This document shows, one piece after another, positions 9,065-16,645 of a DNA stretch of 64,000 nucleotides. The notes beneath the pieces are model-generated. The model did not search any database. It was given only the letters and a program-made list of their open reading frames with translations, and had not been told where the DNA came from. Source of the DNA: Lewinellaceae bacterium (GTDB lineage: Bacteria > Bacteroidota > Bacteroidia > Chitinophagales > Saprospiraceae); contig JACJYN010000003.1 of the NCBI GenBank assembly GCA_020636095.1, forward strand, positions 682,001 to 746,000. Reading direction: 5' to 3'. The position numbers and the translations under genes were made by a program. How positions within the stretch are numbered: the stretch's first letter is position 1; each line of letters starts with the position of its first letter.

Positions 9065-10438
9065 ATGGAAAAGATACATCACTTATACTGGCGAGCGGGC
9101 TTTGGGCTAAGCCCCCGGGAATGGCAGGCCCGGCAAGGCCTAACCCTTCAGCAAGCCTTGGATCAGCTATTTCAGGAAGCAGGGGTGGTGGAAGAAGCGC
9201 CCGCCCCTTCCGCTTCTTCCCGGGAAGGTTTCCGGCAGATGAGCACCAAAGAAAAAGAGGTGATACTGAAACAAGAGCGCGAGCGGTTGGGAAGCGTCAA
9301 CATCGAATGGATTCAACGAATGGCCAGTAGCCGGCACAGCGCCCTGCGGGAGCGGATGGCCCTTTTCTGGCATGGCCATTTTGCCTGCCAGCCCATTTTC
9401 GGAAGCCTGGGCGCTCAGTATACCAACACCCTACGGCGCCACGCGCTGGGTAATTTCCGGGAGCTTACTCTGGCCATCGCCCGGGACGGCGCCATGATCC
9501 GTTTTCTCAACAACCAGCAGAACCGCAAGGAGAAGCCCAACGAAAACTTCGCACGGGAGCTGCTCGAGCTCTTTACCATCGGGCGGGGCCACTATACCGA
9601 ACAGGATATCAAAGAAGCCGCCCGCGCTTTTACCGGTTGGTCGAGCAACCTGGCGGGCGCTTATGTCTTCCGTCCGCGCTTCCACGATTATGGCCCCAAA
9701 ACCTTCATGGGCAAGGCCGGTGATTTCGACGGGACGGACATCATCGATATCGTGCTGGAACAACGTGAAACGGCGCGCTTCATAACCCGAAAAATCTACC
9801 GTTATTTTGTCAATGAGCGAGAAGATGAGGCGCGCATCGAAGCACTCAGCCGGCAGTTTTATGAGTCCGGCTACGAGATCGCTCCCCTGATGCGCGCCAT
9901 CTTTGAGAGCGATTGGTTTTATGCTCCTCAAAATATCGGCTGCCGCATTAAATCTCCGGTGGAGCTGATCGTAGGCATCATCCGCGCCCTGGATGTGCGT
10001 TTTGTCAACGATAAAGCCCTGCTCTTTTTGCAGCGGGCGCTGGGGCAGGTCGTGCTCAATCCGCCCAATGTGGCGGGCTGGCCCGGCGGCAAGGCATGGA
10101 TCGACAACGCCACCCTCATGCTGCGGCTCAACCTGGCCACTTACCTTTTCCAGTTGTCGGAGGTCAACTTTCGCACCAAGGACGAGCCGGAGGCAGGGGA
10201 GCGGGGAACGGCCCTTCGCCGCCTCGACGCTACCATCGATACCCGCCCCCTGATGGACTTGCTGGCCGGCGTGCGCCGTGAGCATTATCACGAGCGGTTG
10301 GCGGAATTTCTTTTCTTACAGCAACCCGACATTGCCGCTGCTTTACTACAGCAATACGCCTCGGCAGGCAGTGACTGGGACTACGCCAATTCGCTGGCCA
10401 TGCGGCTGATGTCGCTGCCGGAGTACCAGTTGTGTTAG
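9065..10438 (+). CDS. DUF1800 family protein
   Basis: A 457-residue member of DUF1800. Typical blocks are HLYWRAGFGLSPREWQ at the N-terminus, RERMALFWHGHFACQ, NENFARELLELFTIGRGHYTEQDIKEAARAFTGW, KTFMGKAGDFDGTDIIDIVL, and NPPNVAGWPGGKAWIDNATL near the C-terminus. No convincing signal peptide is seen. DUF1800 and DUF1501 proteins are encoded as pairs in many Bacteroidota, Planctomycetota and Proteobacteria; the DUF1501 partner follows 190 bp downstream. The function of the pair is unknown. The start at 9065 (MEKIHHLYWRAG) fits the family N-terminus. Confidence 0.93.
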   Translation: MEKIHHLYWRAGFGLSPREWQARQGLTLQQALDQLFQEAGVVEEAPAPSASSREGFRQMSTKEKEVILKQERERLGSVNIEWIQRMASSRHSALRERMALFWHGHFACQPIFGSLGAQYTNTLRRHALGNFRELTLAIARDGAMIRFLNNQQNRKEKPNENFARELLELFTIGRGHYTEQDIKEAARAFTGWSSNLAGAYVFRPRFHDYGPKTFMGKAGDFDGTDIIDIVLEQRETARFITRKIYRYFVNEREDEARIEALSRQFYESGYEIAPLMRAIFESDWFYAPQNIGCRIKSPVELIVGIIRALDVRFVNDKALLFLQRALGQVVLNPPNVAGWPGGKAWIDNATLMLRLNLATYLFQLSEVNFRTKDEPEAGERGTALRRLDATIDTRPLMDLLAGVRREHYHERLAEFLFLQQPDIAAALLQQYASAGSDWDYANSLAMRLMSLPEYQLC

Positions 10439-10628
10439 GAAGGGGAGTGAGAGGAACTGTATGGGGCACGGTAGATGGCGGTGCTGGCTATTAACAGAGA
10501 GGTGGCCGCCAACAATATAACAATAGAGCCATATGGCCATTTTGCTTCCCAAGTAGACAGTGGACGGCAACAATAGAAACCATTTCACCCTGAGCTGGCC
10601 GAAGGGACAGCCATTTAACAATAACCCA

Positions 10629-11828
10629 ATGAAACGAAGAGATTTTCTCAGAGCCTCCGCTCTGGCATCCACCAGCCTGCTGGTTCCCTCCTTTTTGCCG
10701 GCAGCCTTTGGCGGCCGGATGAGCGGCGGCCGTTTCGGAAAAATACTGGTGGTGATCCAGCTTTCCGGAGGCAATGATGGCCTGAATACGATCATCCCTT
10801 ATCGCAATGATGCCTATTATCGAAGCCGGCCCAACCTGGCTATTCCAGCGGCGGAGGTGCTGCCTGTGGGCGATGAACTGGGCTTCAACCCGGCGCTACA
10901 AGCCCTGCGGCCGCTGTACGACGGAGGGCTGCTGAGCATCATCAACAGCGTTGGCTACCCCAATCCCGACCGGTCTCACTTCCGGTCGATGGATATCTGG
11001 CACACGGCCAGCGACAGCAGCCAGTACCTGAGCACCGGCTGGCTGGGGCGCTATCTCGACAGCGAGTGCGCCGGTTGCGAACAGCCCTATCATGCCCTGG
11101 AACTGGACGATAGCCTCAGCCTGGCCCTGAAGGGGCGTGAACACAACGGGTTTGCCATGAGCGATGCCCGCCAGTTGAAACGCACCACCGATAACCGCTT
11201 CCTGCAGGCAGTGGGAAAGGCGGCGCACGATCATGAACACGGAGAACAGGCCGCTTATCTTTACAAGGTAATGGTAGATACCCAGTCTTCTGCCGACTAT
11301 CTGTTCGAGCAATCGAAGGTGTATCCGTCTAAGGCGCCCTATCCGCTGACACCCTTCGGGCAGGACCTCAAAAAGGTGGCCGAGCTCATCACCGCCGATA
11401 CGGCTACTCGCGTCTACTACGTCAACCTTACCGGTTTTGATACCCACGCCAACCAAAAGAACCGGCAGGGGCGCCTGCTGAAGCAGCTGGCGGAGGGGAT
11501 GCAGGCTTTTGTCATGGATTTAAAACAGAACGGCCTGCTGGATGATACCCTGATCATGGCCTTCTCGGAGTTTGGCCGGCGGGTCAAACAGAATGCCAGC
11601 GGCGGCACCGACCACGGAACTGCCAATAATGTATTCCTGTTGGGGGGGCAGTTGAAACAGCCCGGCTTCTTCAATCCGGGCCCCAATTTGCTGGACCTCG
11701 ACGAGGGGGATTTGAAATATCAGGTGGATTTCCGGTCCTTATACGCTACGATATTGGAAAATTGGCTGGGGGTAAAGGCGCCGAAGGATATACTGGGCGG
11801 GGAATTTGGGGTTTTGGGGATGGTGTAA
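10629..11828 (+). CDS. DUF1501 family protein with Tat-like signal
   Basis: About 399 residues starting at 10629 (MKRRDFLRASALAST), which gives a twin-arginine-type leader KRRDFLRASA followed by a hydrophobic core and an Ala-rich cleavage zone. An upstream in-frame ATG at 10560 adds 23 residues without signal character and is less likely. The mature part has DUF1501 (sulfatase-like) motifs: VVIQLSGGNDGLNTIIPY, YYVNLTGFDTHANQ, LIMAFSEFGRRVKQNASGGTDHG and the C-terminal VDFRSLYATILENWLG. The His/Asp pattern resembles alkaline phosphatase/sulfatase metal sites, but activity is unproven. Partner of the preceding DUF1800 gene. Confidence 0.92.
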   Translation: MKRRDFLRASALASTSLLVPSFLPAAFGGRMSGGRFGKILVVIQLSGGNDGLNTIIPYRNDAYYRSRPNLAIPAAEVLPVGDELGFNPALQALRPLYDGGLLSIINSVGYPNPDRSHFRSMDIWHTASDSSQYLSTGWLGRYLDSECAGCEQPYHALELDDSLSLALKGREHNGFAMSDARQLKRTTDNRFLQAVGKAAHDHEHGEQAAYLYKVMVDTQSSADYLFEQSKVYPSKAPYPLTPFGQDLKKVAELITADTATRVYYVNLTGFDTHANQKNRQGRLLKQLAEGMQAFVMDLKQNGLLDDTLIMAFSEFGRRVKQNASGGTDHGTANNVFLLGGQLKQPGFFNPGPNLLDLDEGDLKYQVDFRSLYATILENWLGVKAPKDILGGEFGVLGMV

Positions 11829-11878
11829 AAATTCGAGGTTCGGTATTCGCAGGAGCAGGTAACTTTGAGTAAAAAAAG

Positions 11879-11904
11879 AGCCGGCACGATGTATCGTGCC
11901 GGCT
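11879..11904 (-). terminator. Rho-independent terminator for the Hsp20 genes
   Basis: A 12-bp perfect stem (AGCCGGCACGAT / ATCGTGCCGGCT) with a 2-nt loop. On the minus strand it is followed by CTCTTTTTTT, so it terminates leftward transcription from the Hsp20 genes. Three heptamer units of the RTTCGSN type lie just beyond it at 11831-11851. Confidence 0.85.
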
Positions 11905-11967
11905 TCCAAAATAAACACCTAAAACCCTATTAACTAACCTAGCGGACAGTTTCCTGTCCGAAGCTCT

Positions 11968-12408
11968 TTACTTGATATCTATCACTTTGGCAGCTTCGAT
12001 CTTAGCCTCTTCTTTTTTTGGAAGGGTGATCTTTAGCACGCCATTTTCGTAGTTGGCGGCAATATCGTCAGCCTTTACAGTATCGGGCAGTTGGAAGCTA
12101 CGGGTAAAAGAACTGAAATTAAATTCGCGGCGCATGTACTTATCGCCATCTTTTACTTCTTCCTGGTGCTCTTTCTTAGCTGAGATATTCAGGAACCCGT
12201 TATCTATGCTGACCTCAAAATCTTCTTTTTCGAGGCCAGGAGCAGCCACCTCTACACGGTAGCTGTTTTCCGTTTCCACTACATTTACTGACGGAGTACT
12301 GGCGGAAAAGTCACTTCCGAAGAAGTCAGTAATGTTGCGGTTAAAAACGTCGTCAAAGAAATTGCTCACGCTTTTCGTGGCAAATGGATTATATCTTACC
12401 AAACTCAT
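11968..12408 (-). CDS. Hsp20/alpha-crystallin family small heat shock protein
   Basis: A 146-residue small heat shock protein, an ATP-independent holdase that binds unfolding proteins. It has a short N-terminal region, an alpha-crystallin domain from about residue 38 (SVNVVETENSYRVEVAAPGLEKEDFEVSI) to about 138, and the conserved YENGVLKITLPK motif. The C-terminus is short (IEAAKVIDIK), with an I-x-I-like tail (VIDIK). It is a paralogue of the next gene upstream (12490-12942) and follows it by 81 bp on the same strand, suggesting tandem duplication and possible co-transcription. Confidence 0.95.
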   Translation of the reverse strand: MSLVRYNPFATKSVSNFFDDVFNRNITDFFGSDFSASTPSVNVVETENSYRVEVAAPGLEKEDFEVSIDNGFLNISAKKEHQEEVKDGDKYMRREFNFSSFTRSFQLPDTVKADDIAANYENGVLKITLPKKEEAKIEAAKVIDIK

Positions 12409-12489
12409 AATCTTATGTTCATTTAGGTTAACAAATAAAAACGGCCAAAGATTTTCTGCTTTACGTCAAAGCAATGTCAAAATACCGGG

Positions 12490-12942
12490 TTAGCCGATCT
12501 GGATGGTGCGCGCCGGCTTTTCTTTGGCTTCTTCCTTTTTGGGAAGGTTGACCAGTAGTATGCCGTTCACGTAGTTGGCGCTGATGCCATCGGTATCAAT
12601 TGTATCCGGCAGTTGGAAGCTGCGCTTGAACGCATGGTAGCCAAATTCGCGGCGCTTGTAGGTTTCGCCTTCTTTCGCCTTGAATTCCTTATTCACCTCA
12701 ATGCGCAATACGTTTTTGTCGACATCTACTGCGAAGTCTCCTTTTTCCAGGCCGGGAGCAGCCACTTCGATCCGGAATGCGCCGCCATTTTCAATGACAT
12801 TTACAGCCGGCTTTGCTTTCAGGCTGTTCCCGTTGCGGTTGGCGGCGGGCAAGCCGGCATGGAAAAACTCATTAAAAATGCGGTCAAAATCATTGAATTG
12901 GTTCCGCTTTCTAACCACAGGTTTTACATTTACGACAGTCAT
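12490..12942 (-). CDS. Hsp20/alpha-crystallin family small heat shock protein
   Basis: A 150-residue small heat shock protein, paralogous to the neighbouring 146-residue protein. The alpha-crystallin domain runs from about residue 45 (AVNVIENGGAFRIEVAAPGLEKGDFAVDV), with RREFGYHAFKRSFQLPDTID and the YVNGILLVNLPKKEE motif; the C-terminal tail RTIQIG carries the I-x-I oligomerisation motif. It is the first gene of the Hsp20 pair. A 259-bp gap separates it from the divergent SDR gene; the gap holds an inverted repeat near the SDR start and no recognised heat-shock element. Confidence 0.95.
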   Translation of the reverse strand: MTVVNVKPVVRKRNQFNDFDRIFNEFFHAGLPAANRNGNSLKAKPAVNVIENGGAFRIEVAAPGLEKGDFAVDVDKNVLRIEVNKEFKAKEGETYKRREFGYHAFKRSFQLPDTIDTDGISANYVNGILLVNLPKKEEAKEKPARTIQIG

Positions 12943-13122
12943 GGCTTTAAAATTTTATTTTTTGAGTTTCTTAATTTTAATTTCACCTACTCTATTGCAA
13001 ATGCTGTTCCACCTCTGAAAAAGGCAATAGCAGGTGAAGAAATGGCAACGCGAGTGACTTTTTGACACCTTGCAAACTATCTGGAAGCCCCCAAGGCGCC
13101 AAAATGGCATATCATGTAGGCC

Positions 13123-13182
13123 GGGTAAAAGTTGACAAGTTTCCACAAAGCAACCATCAGCGAAACTTGTCCAGTTTTACCC
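13123..13182. promoter_or_regulatory. 20-bp-arm inverted repeat upstream of the SDR gene
   Basis: The arms at 13123-13142 and 13163-13182 both read GGGTAAAA..GACAAGTTT when the right arm is reverse-complemented, matching at about 17 of 20 positions, around a 20-nt spacer. It ends 19 bp before the SDR start codon. It could be an operator or a leader hairpin; I see no T-run supporting termination. Confidence 0.5.
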
Positions 13183-13201
13183 CAAAAAATAGACGACAAT
13201 T

Positions 13202-13969
13202 ATGTTCAAAGAAGGAATTTTTTCGGGGCAGACAGCCCTGGTGACGGGCGGCGGTAGCGGCATCGGTTTCGCCATAGCGAAGCAGTTGCTCCAGTACGGC
13301 GCCGAGGTGTACATTGCTTCCCGCAAGCAGGAGCGCCTGACGCAGGCGGCGGAGCAGCTCGGTGAGTACGGCCCCTGCCATAGCTTTCAGCTTGATATCC
13401 GGGAGCCCGAGCGCATCGAGGAATTGGCCGGTTTCATCAAGGAAAAAAGCGGCAAGCTGGATTTGCTGGTCAACAACGCCGGCGGACAGTTCCCCTCGCC
13501 GGCGGAGGCCATTAGCCCAAAGGGCTGGCTGGCCGTCATCAACACCAACCTCAACGGTACCTGGTTTATGGCCCAGGCCATGGCGCAGCATTTCTTTTTT
13601 CTCCAGGAACAGGGCGCCATTGTCAATATCATCGTCGACCTGCACTGTGGCTTCCCGGGGATGGCGCATACCGGCGCCGCCCGTGCCGGGGTGGACAACC
13701 TCACCAAATCGCTGGCGGTGGAATGGGCTAACCGCAACATCCGCATTAACTGTGTGGCTCCGGGCATCATCCAATCTACCGGCCTGGAAAACTACCCGCC
13801 GGAGATGGTCGCCCAGGTGAGCAAAACGGTACCCATGAAGCGCCTCGGCACGACCGATGAGGTGGCGGAGTCCGTCCTGTTTATGGCCCTGGCGAAATAT
13901 ATCAGTGGAGAAACGCTTTACGTCGACGGCGCTTCGCACTTGTGGGGGGATATGTGGGAGATTGAATAG
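13202..13969 (+). CDS. SDR family enoyl/dienoyl-CoA reductase-like protein
   Basis: A 255-residue short-chain dehydrogenase/reductase. The Rossmann motif TGGGSGIG (residues 17-24) binds NAD(P)H, and NNAG follows near residue 92. The region MAHTGAARAGVDNLTKSLAVEW aligns with peroxisomal trans-2-enoyl-CoA reductase (PECR) and 2,4-dienoyl-CoA reductase (DECR) type SDRs, as does INCVAPGIIQSTG. The usual YxxxK catalytic pair is not visible: the positions read H-T-G-A-A-R and D-N-L-T-K. DECR-type enzymes also depart from YxxxK, so a reductase acting on unsaturated acyl-CoA is plausible but not certain. A standalone plus-strand gene between minus-strand genes, with an inverted repeat upstream. Confidence 0.8.
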   Translation: MFKEGIFSGQTALVTGGGSGIGFAIAKQLLQYGAEVYIASRKQERLTQAAEQLGEYGPCHSFQLDIREPERIEELAGFIKEKSGKLDLLVNNAGGQFPSPAEAISPKGWLAVINTNLNGTWFMAQAMAQHFFFLQEQGAIVNIIVDLHCGFPGMAHTGAARAGVDNLTKSLAVEWANRNIRINCVAPGIIQSTGLENYPPEMVAQVSKTVPMKRLGTTDEVAESVLFMALAKYISGETLYVDGASHLWGDMWEIE

Positions 13970-14066
13970 GGGAAAGGGCTGTTCGGTATTCGCAAATTGG
14001 CAGGCCTGGCGCCGGCTTTTGCAAAGGGCGAACCTGCAAAAAGCGAATCCCGTCATCTCCCGCCCC

Positions 14067-14432
14067 TCAACACTCTACAAACCGGACACTGGTGTTGGGC
14101 GACACTTCGACCTCTTGTTTCAGGTCGTCGACGCGGCGGTTGTTGATGTAGATGACGAATCCGCGGTCGCGAAAGGAGCGCAGGGCGATGTGCGAGCCGG
14201 CGGCCTGGAGCTGGAATACGCCTCCACCGTCGCGTTCCGGATACTCCCGGCTATAACTTTCCACTTCTTCTTCGATGCGCTTACGCAGGAGTTCTTCTAC
14301 GGTGATGGACGGGCCCTCCAACAGGAGGCAAACCTGGTTGAGCAGGGTGCCGGAGGCTGTTTCGTCATGTATCATCAATGGGGTCATAACTTGTTTGTTT
14401 AAGCCATACGCAAAATAGTTATTTTTTTCCAA
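14067..14432 (-). CDS. Small conserved-looking hypothetical protein
   Basis: A 121-residue soluble protein. It has a helical middle (TVEELLRKRIEEEVESYS) and a beta-rich C-terminal half (GFVIYINNRRVDDLKQEVEVSPNTSVRFVEC) that could form a small ubiquitin-like or beta-grasp fold. I recognise no family with confidence. It lies on the minus strand 47 bp downstream of the GH3-family gene and may be co-transcribed with it. Composition and codon use match the neighbours, which supports it as a real gene. Confidence 0.6.
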   Translation of the reverse strand: MEKNNYFAYGLNKQVMTPLMIHDETASGTLLNQVCLLLEGPSITVEELLRKRIEEEVESYSREYPERDGGGVFQLQAAGSHIALRSFRDRGFVIYINNRRVDDLKQEVEVSPNTSVRFVEC

Positions 14433-14479
14433 AATTCCAATAGCCGCCGGTAGCCCGGTGGATGAAATTTGAGCAAGCT

Positions 14480-16004
14480 CTAAACCTTATTGCCTAAAAA
14501 GTCGAGTATCTCCTCCACATACTGCCGGTGATTGGCCAGGCGCGGCACTTTATTCTGCCCGCCGAACTTACCACGGGCGCGCATCCACTTGTGGAAAGTA
14601 CCCGGAGGAAGGAGTTGCAGCCGCAGTTGTTCCAGCGCGATATTTTTGGAGCGCTTGGCTTCATAGTCAGAGTTAGCTCGTTGCAGGTTCTTGTCCAACC
14701 GGCGGGTGAACTCCTTCAGGTTGGCGGGCTCCTTTTCGAACTCCACCAGCCACTCGTGGCCGCCTTTACCGGACCCTTTGAAGTAAACCGGCGCGACGGT
14801 GTATTCCGTGACAATGGCGCCCGTCTGCTGACAGGCCAGCGCCAGGGCCTGGTCCGTATTTTCCACCATGACCTCTTCGCCGAAGGCGTTGACAAACTGC
14901 TTGGTTCGGCCGGTGATCTTGATTTTGAAGGGATAAGTGGACGTGAACGTAACGGTATCACCGGGTGTATATCGCCACAGGCCCGAATTGGTGGAAATCA
15001 CCAGGGCGTAATTCTTGCCTTTTTCCACCTCGGAAAGGGGGATGGCGCGGGGAAACTCTTTGTGCCACTCCTCCATCGGCAGGAATTCGTAGTAGATGCC
15101 GTTGTTGAGCAACAGCAGCATGTCGTCACTGGAAAAATCGTCCTGAATGGCGAAGTAGCCCTCGGAGGCGTTGTAAATCTCCTGGTAGCTGATGTCGGGA
15201 GAGGGTAGAAAGGCTTCAAATTGCTTGCGGTAGGGCGTAAAGCTGACCCCGCCGTGAATGTAACCCTGAAACCGTAGTATACCTCCAGCATGTTTTTTTC
15301 CCGGTGATCTCCAGGATGCGGCGGAAGAGCACCACGGTCCAGGTCGGCACGCCGCCGATCATCGCCATATCCGTCTGGCGGGCGGCGGCCTGGGCCAGTT
15401 TTTCCAGCTTGATCTCCCAATCGTCCAGCAAAGCCGTTTTGACATCCGGGAAAAAGAAAGGCCGGCCGATGATGGGCATGTTGTAGGTCATGATAGCCGA
15501 CACGTCGCCGATCATGGTGCGCGGGTAGGGCTCGAAGCGGGACAGGCTGCCCCCCATGATCATGTTTTTGCTCTCGAACTGGCGGGCGTCGGGGCGGTTG
15601 TGGTAAAACAGCGTCATCGTATCCCAGGTGCCGCGGATGTGGCACTTCTTGAGGTTCTGGCTGGTGACGGGGATGAACTTACTGCGGTCGCTGGTCGTAC
15701 CCGAAGATTTGGAAAACCAGCGCACCTGACCGCTCCACAGCACATCTTTTTCGCCGTGCATCATGCGGGTGATGTAGGGCTTGAGGCTTTCGTAGTCTTG
15801 TAATGGCACTTGTTCGGCGTATTGCTCCGGCGTGCGGATGCTCCTGTAGCCATGGGCTTTGCCCCACTCGGTATGTTTAGTAGCCTCCAGCAGGTTTTTC
15901 AGCAGGCTGCGCTGCACTTCATGGGGGTGCTTCATGAAATGCTGAATGCCTTTGTACCGCTGCCGGTAGTACCACTTGAAGGCTTTGTTGATCCACTTCC
16001 TCAT
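14480..16004 (-). CDS. GH3 family acyl-adenylating protein, interrupted by two frameshifts
   Basis: Two pieces (15216-16004 and 14480-15121) make one GH3-type protein of about 508 residues. GH3 proteins are adenylate-forming acyl-acid-amido synthetases related to firefly luciferase; bacterial members are uncharacterised. The N-terminal piece has WFSKSSGTTSDRSKFIP (phosphate-binding loop). The joined middle reads YIHGGVSFTPYRKQFEAF, then YNASEGYFAIQDD (nucleotide-binding motif), and the C-terminal piece has LWRYTPGDTV and NAFGEEVMVENTDQAL. To join them one A is needed in the A7 run at 15293-15299 and one C near 15268 (TTCAGG to TTCCAGG). Two single-base losses, one at a homopolymer, again suggest base-calling error. 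The function in this bacterium is unknown. Confidence 0.85.
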
Positions 16005-16341
16005 AGGTGTTGACGCGATTGGTGATGTGTGGCGGTGGTTTTATACTGCGGGCCGGATAGTTAGAGCTGCTTCGAACCGCAGTATAATCCAAATATAAAA
16101 AGAATCTGGTGGACTTAGAGCGTCTTGAGATTTTCAGATGAAGCCGGATGCGGGCAATTCGGGGAAAAATTTAACGCCGAGTGAGGAAAATTTTGCCATT
16201 TACAGGCCAGCAATGGAATTCCCAATATGCTCTTAAGTTTCCTGGGGGCATTGGTAGTTGTGGAAAAAAGGCTATCTTACATAGGTATTCTTCATCTATA
16301 GCGTTCCAACCCTTTACGTGGCAAAGTTTAAGATAGGATAA

Positions 16342-16635
16342 CGCCTCCCGGTTTCCTTTCCGGGCTGCCGTCTGTCCGTAACATTACATTTACTGTTCGC
16401 AATTATTGCCCTGATGCCAGTTGACGGAATAGGGCAGGCCCGCCGTGGGAGATATAGCCACGACAGCCACCAAGGCAGTGAGCTATTGCTCTACCCCAAC
16501 CCCAGCAACGGCCTGCTGACGGCCCAGTGGCAACAGGAAGGTTATTCTTTCCAATTAATTATTATGTGGGGCGCTACAGGTTTTGTTTCCTGTAACGCTC
16601 CTTCAAATATCAGCGAATATGACAAGGATATTTAA
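16342..16635 (+). pseudogene. Remnant of a T9SS type A secreted protein
   Basis: The frame is open from 16342 (after TAA at 16339-16341) to 16635. It reads a hydrophobic leader-like stretch (LHLLFAIIALMP), a short polar segment, then ELLLYPNPSNGLLTAQWQ, which is the start of a type A T9SS C-terminal sorting domain. The rest of the domain is lost: after about 12 further residues the sequence is unrelated and runs into a hairpin (about 16567-16600, arms around GGCGCTACAGG / CCTGTAACGCTCC). This looks like a secreted protein that lost its central part and most of its sorting signal. The 640-bp stretch 16005-16645 holds nothing else recognisable. Confidence 0.5.
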
Positions 16636-16645
16636 CGCTGTACTA

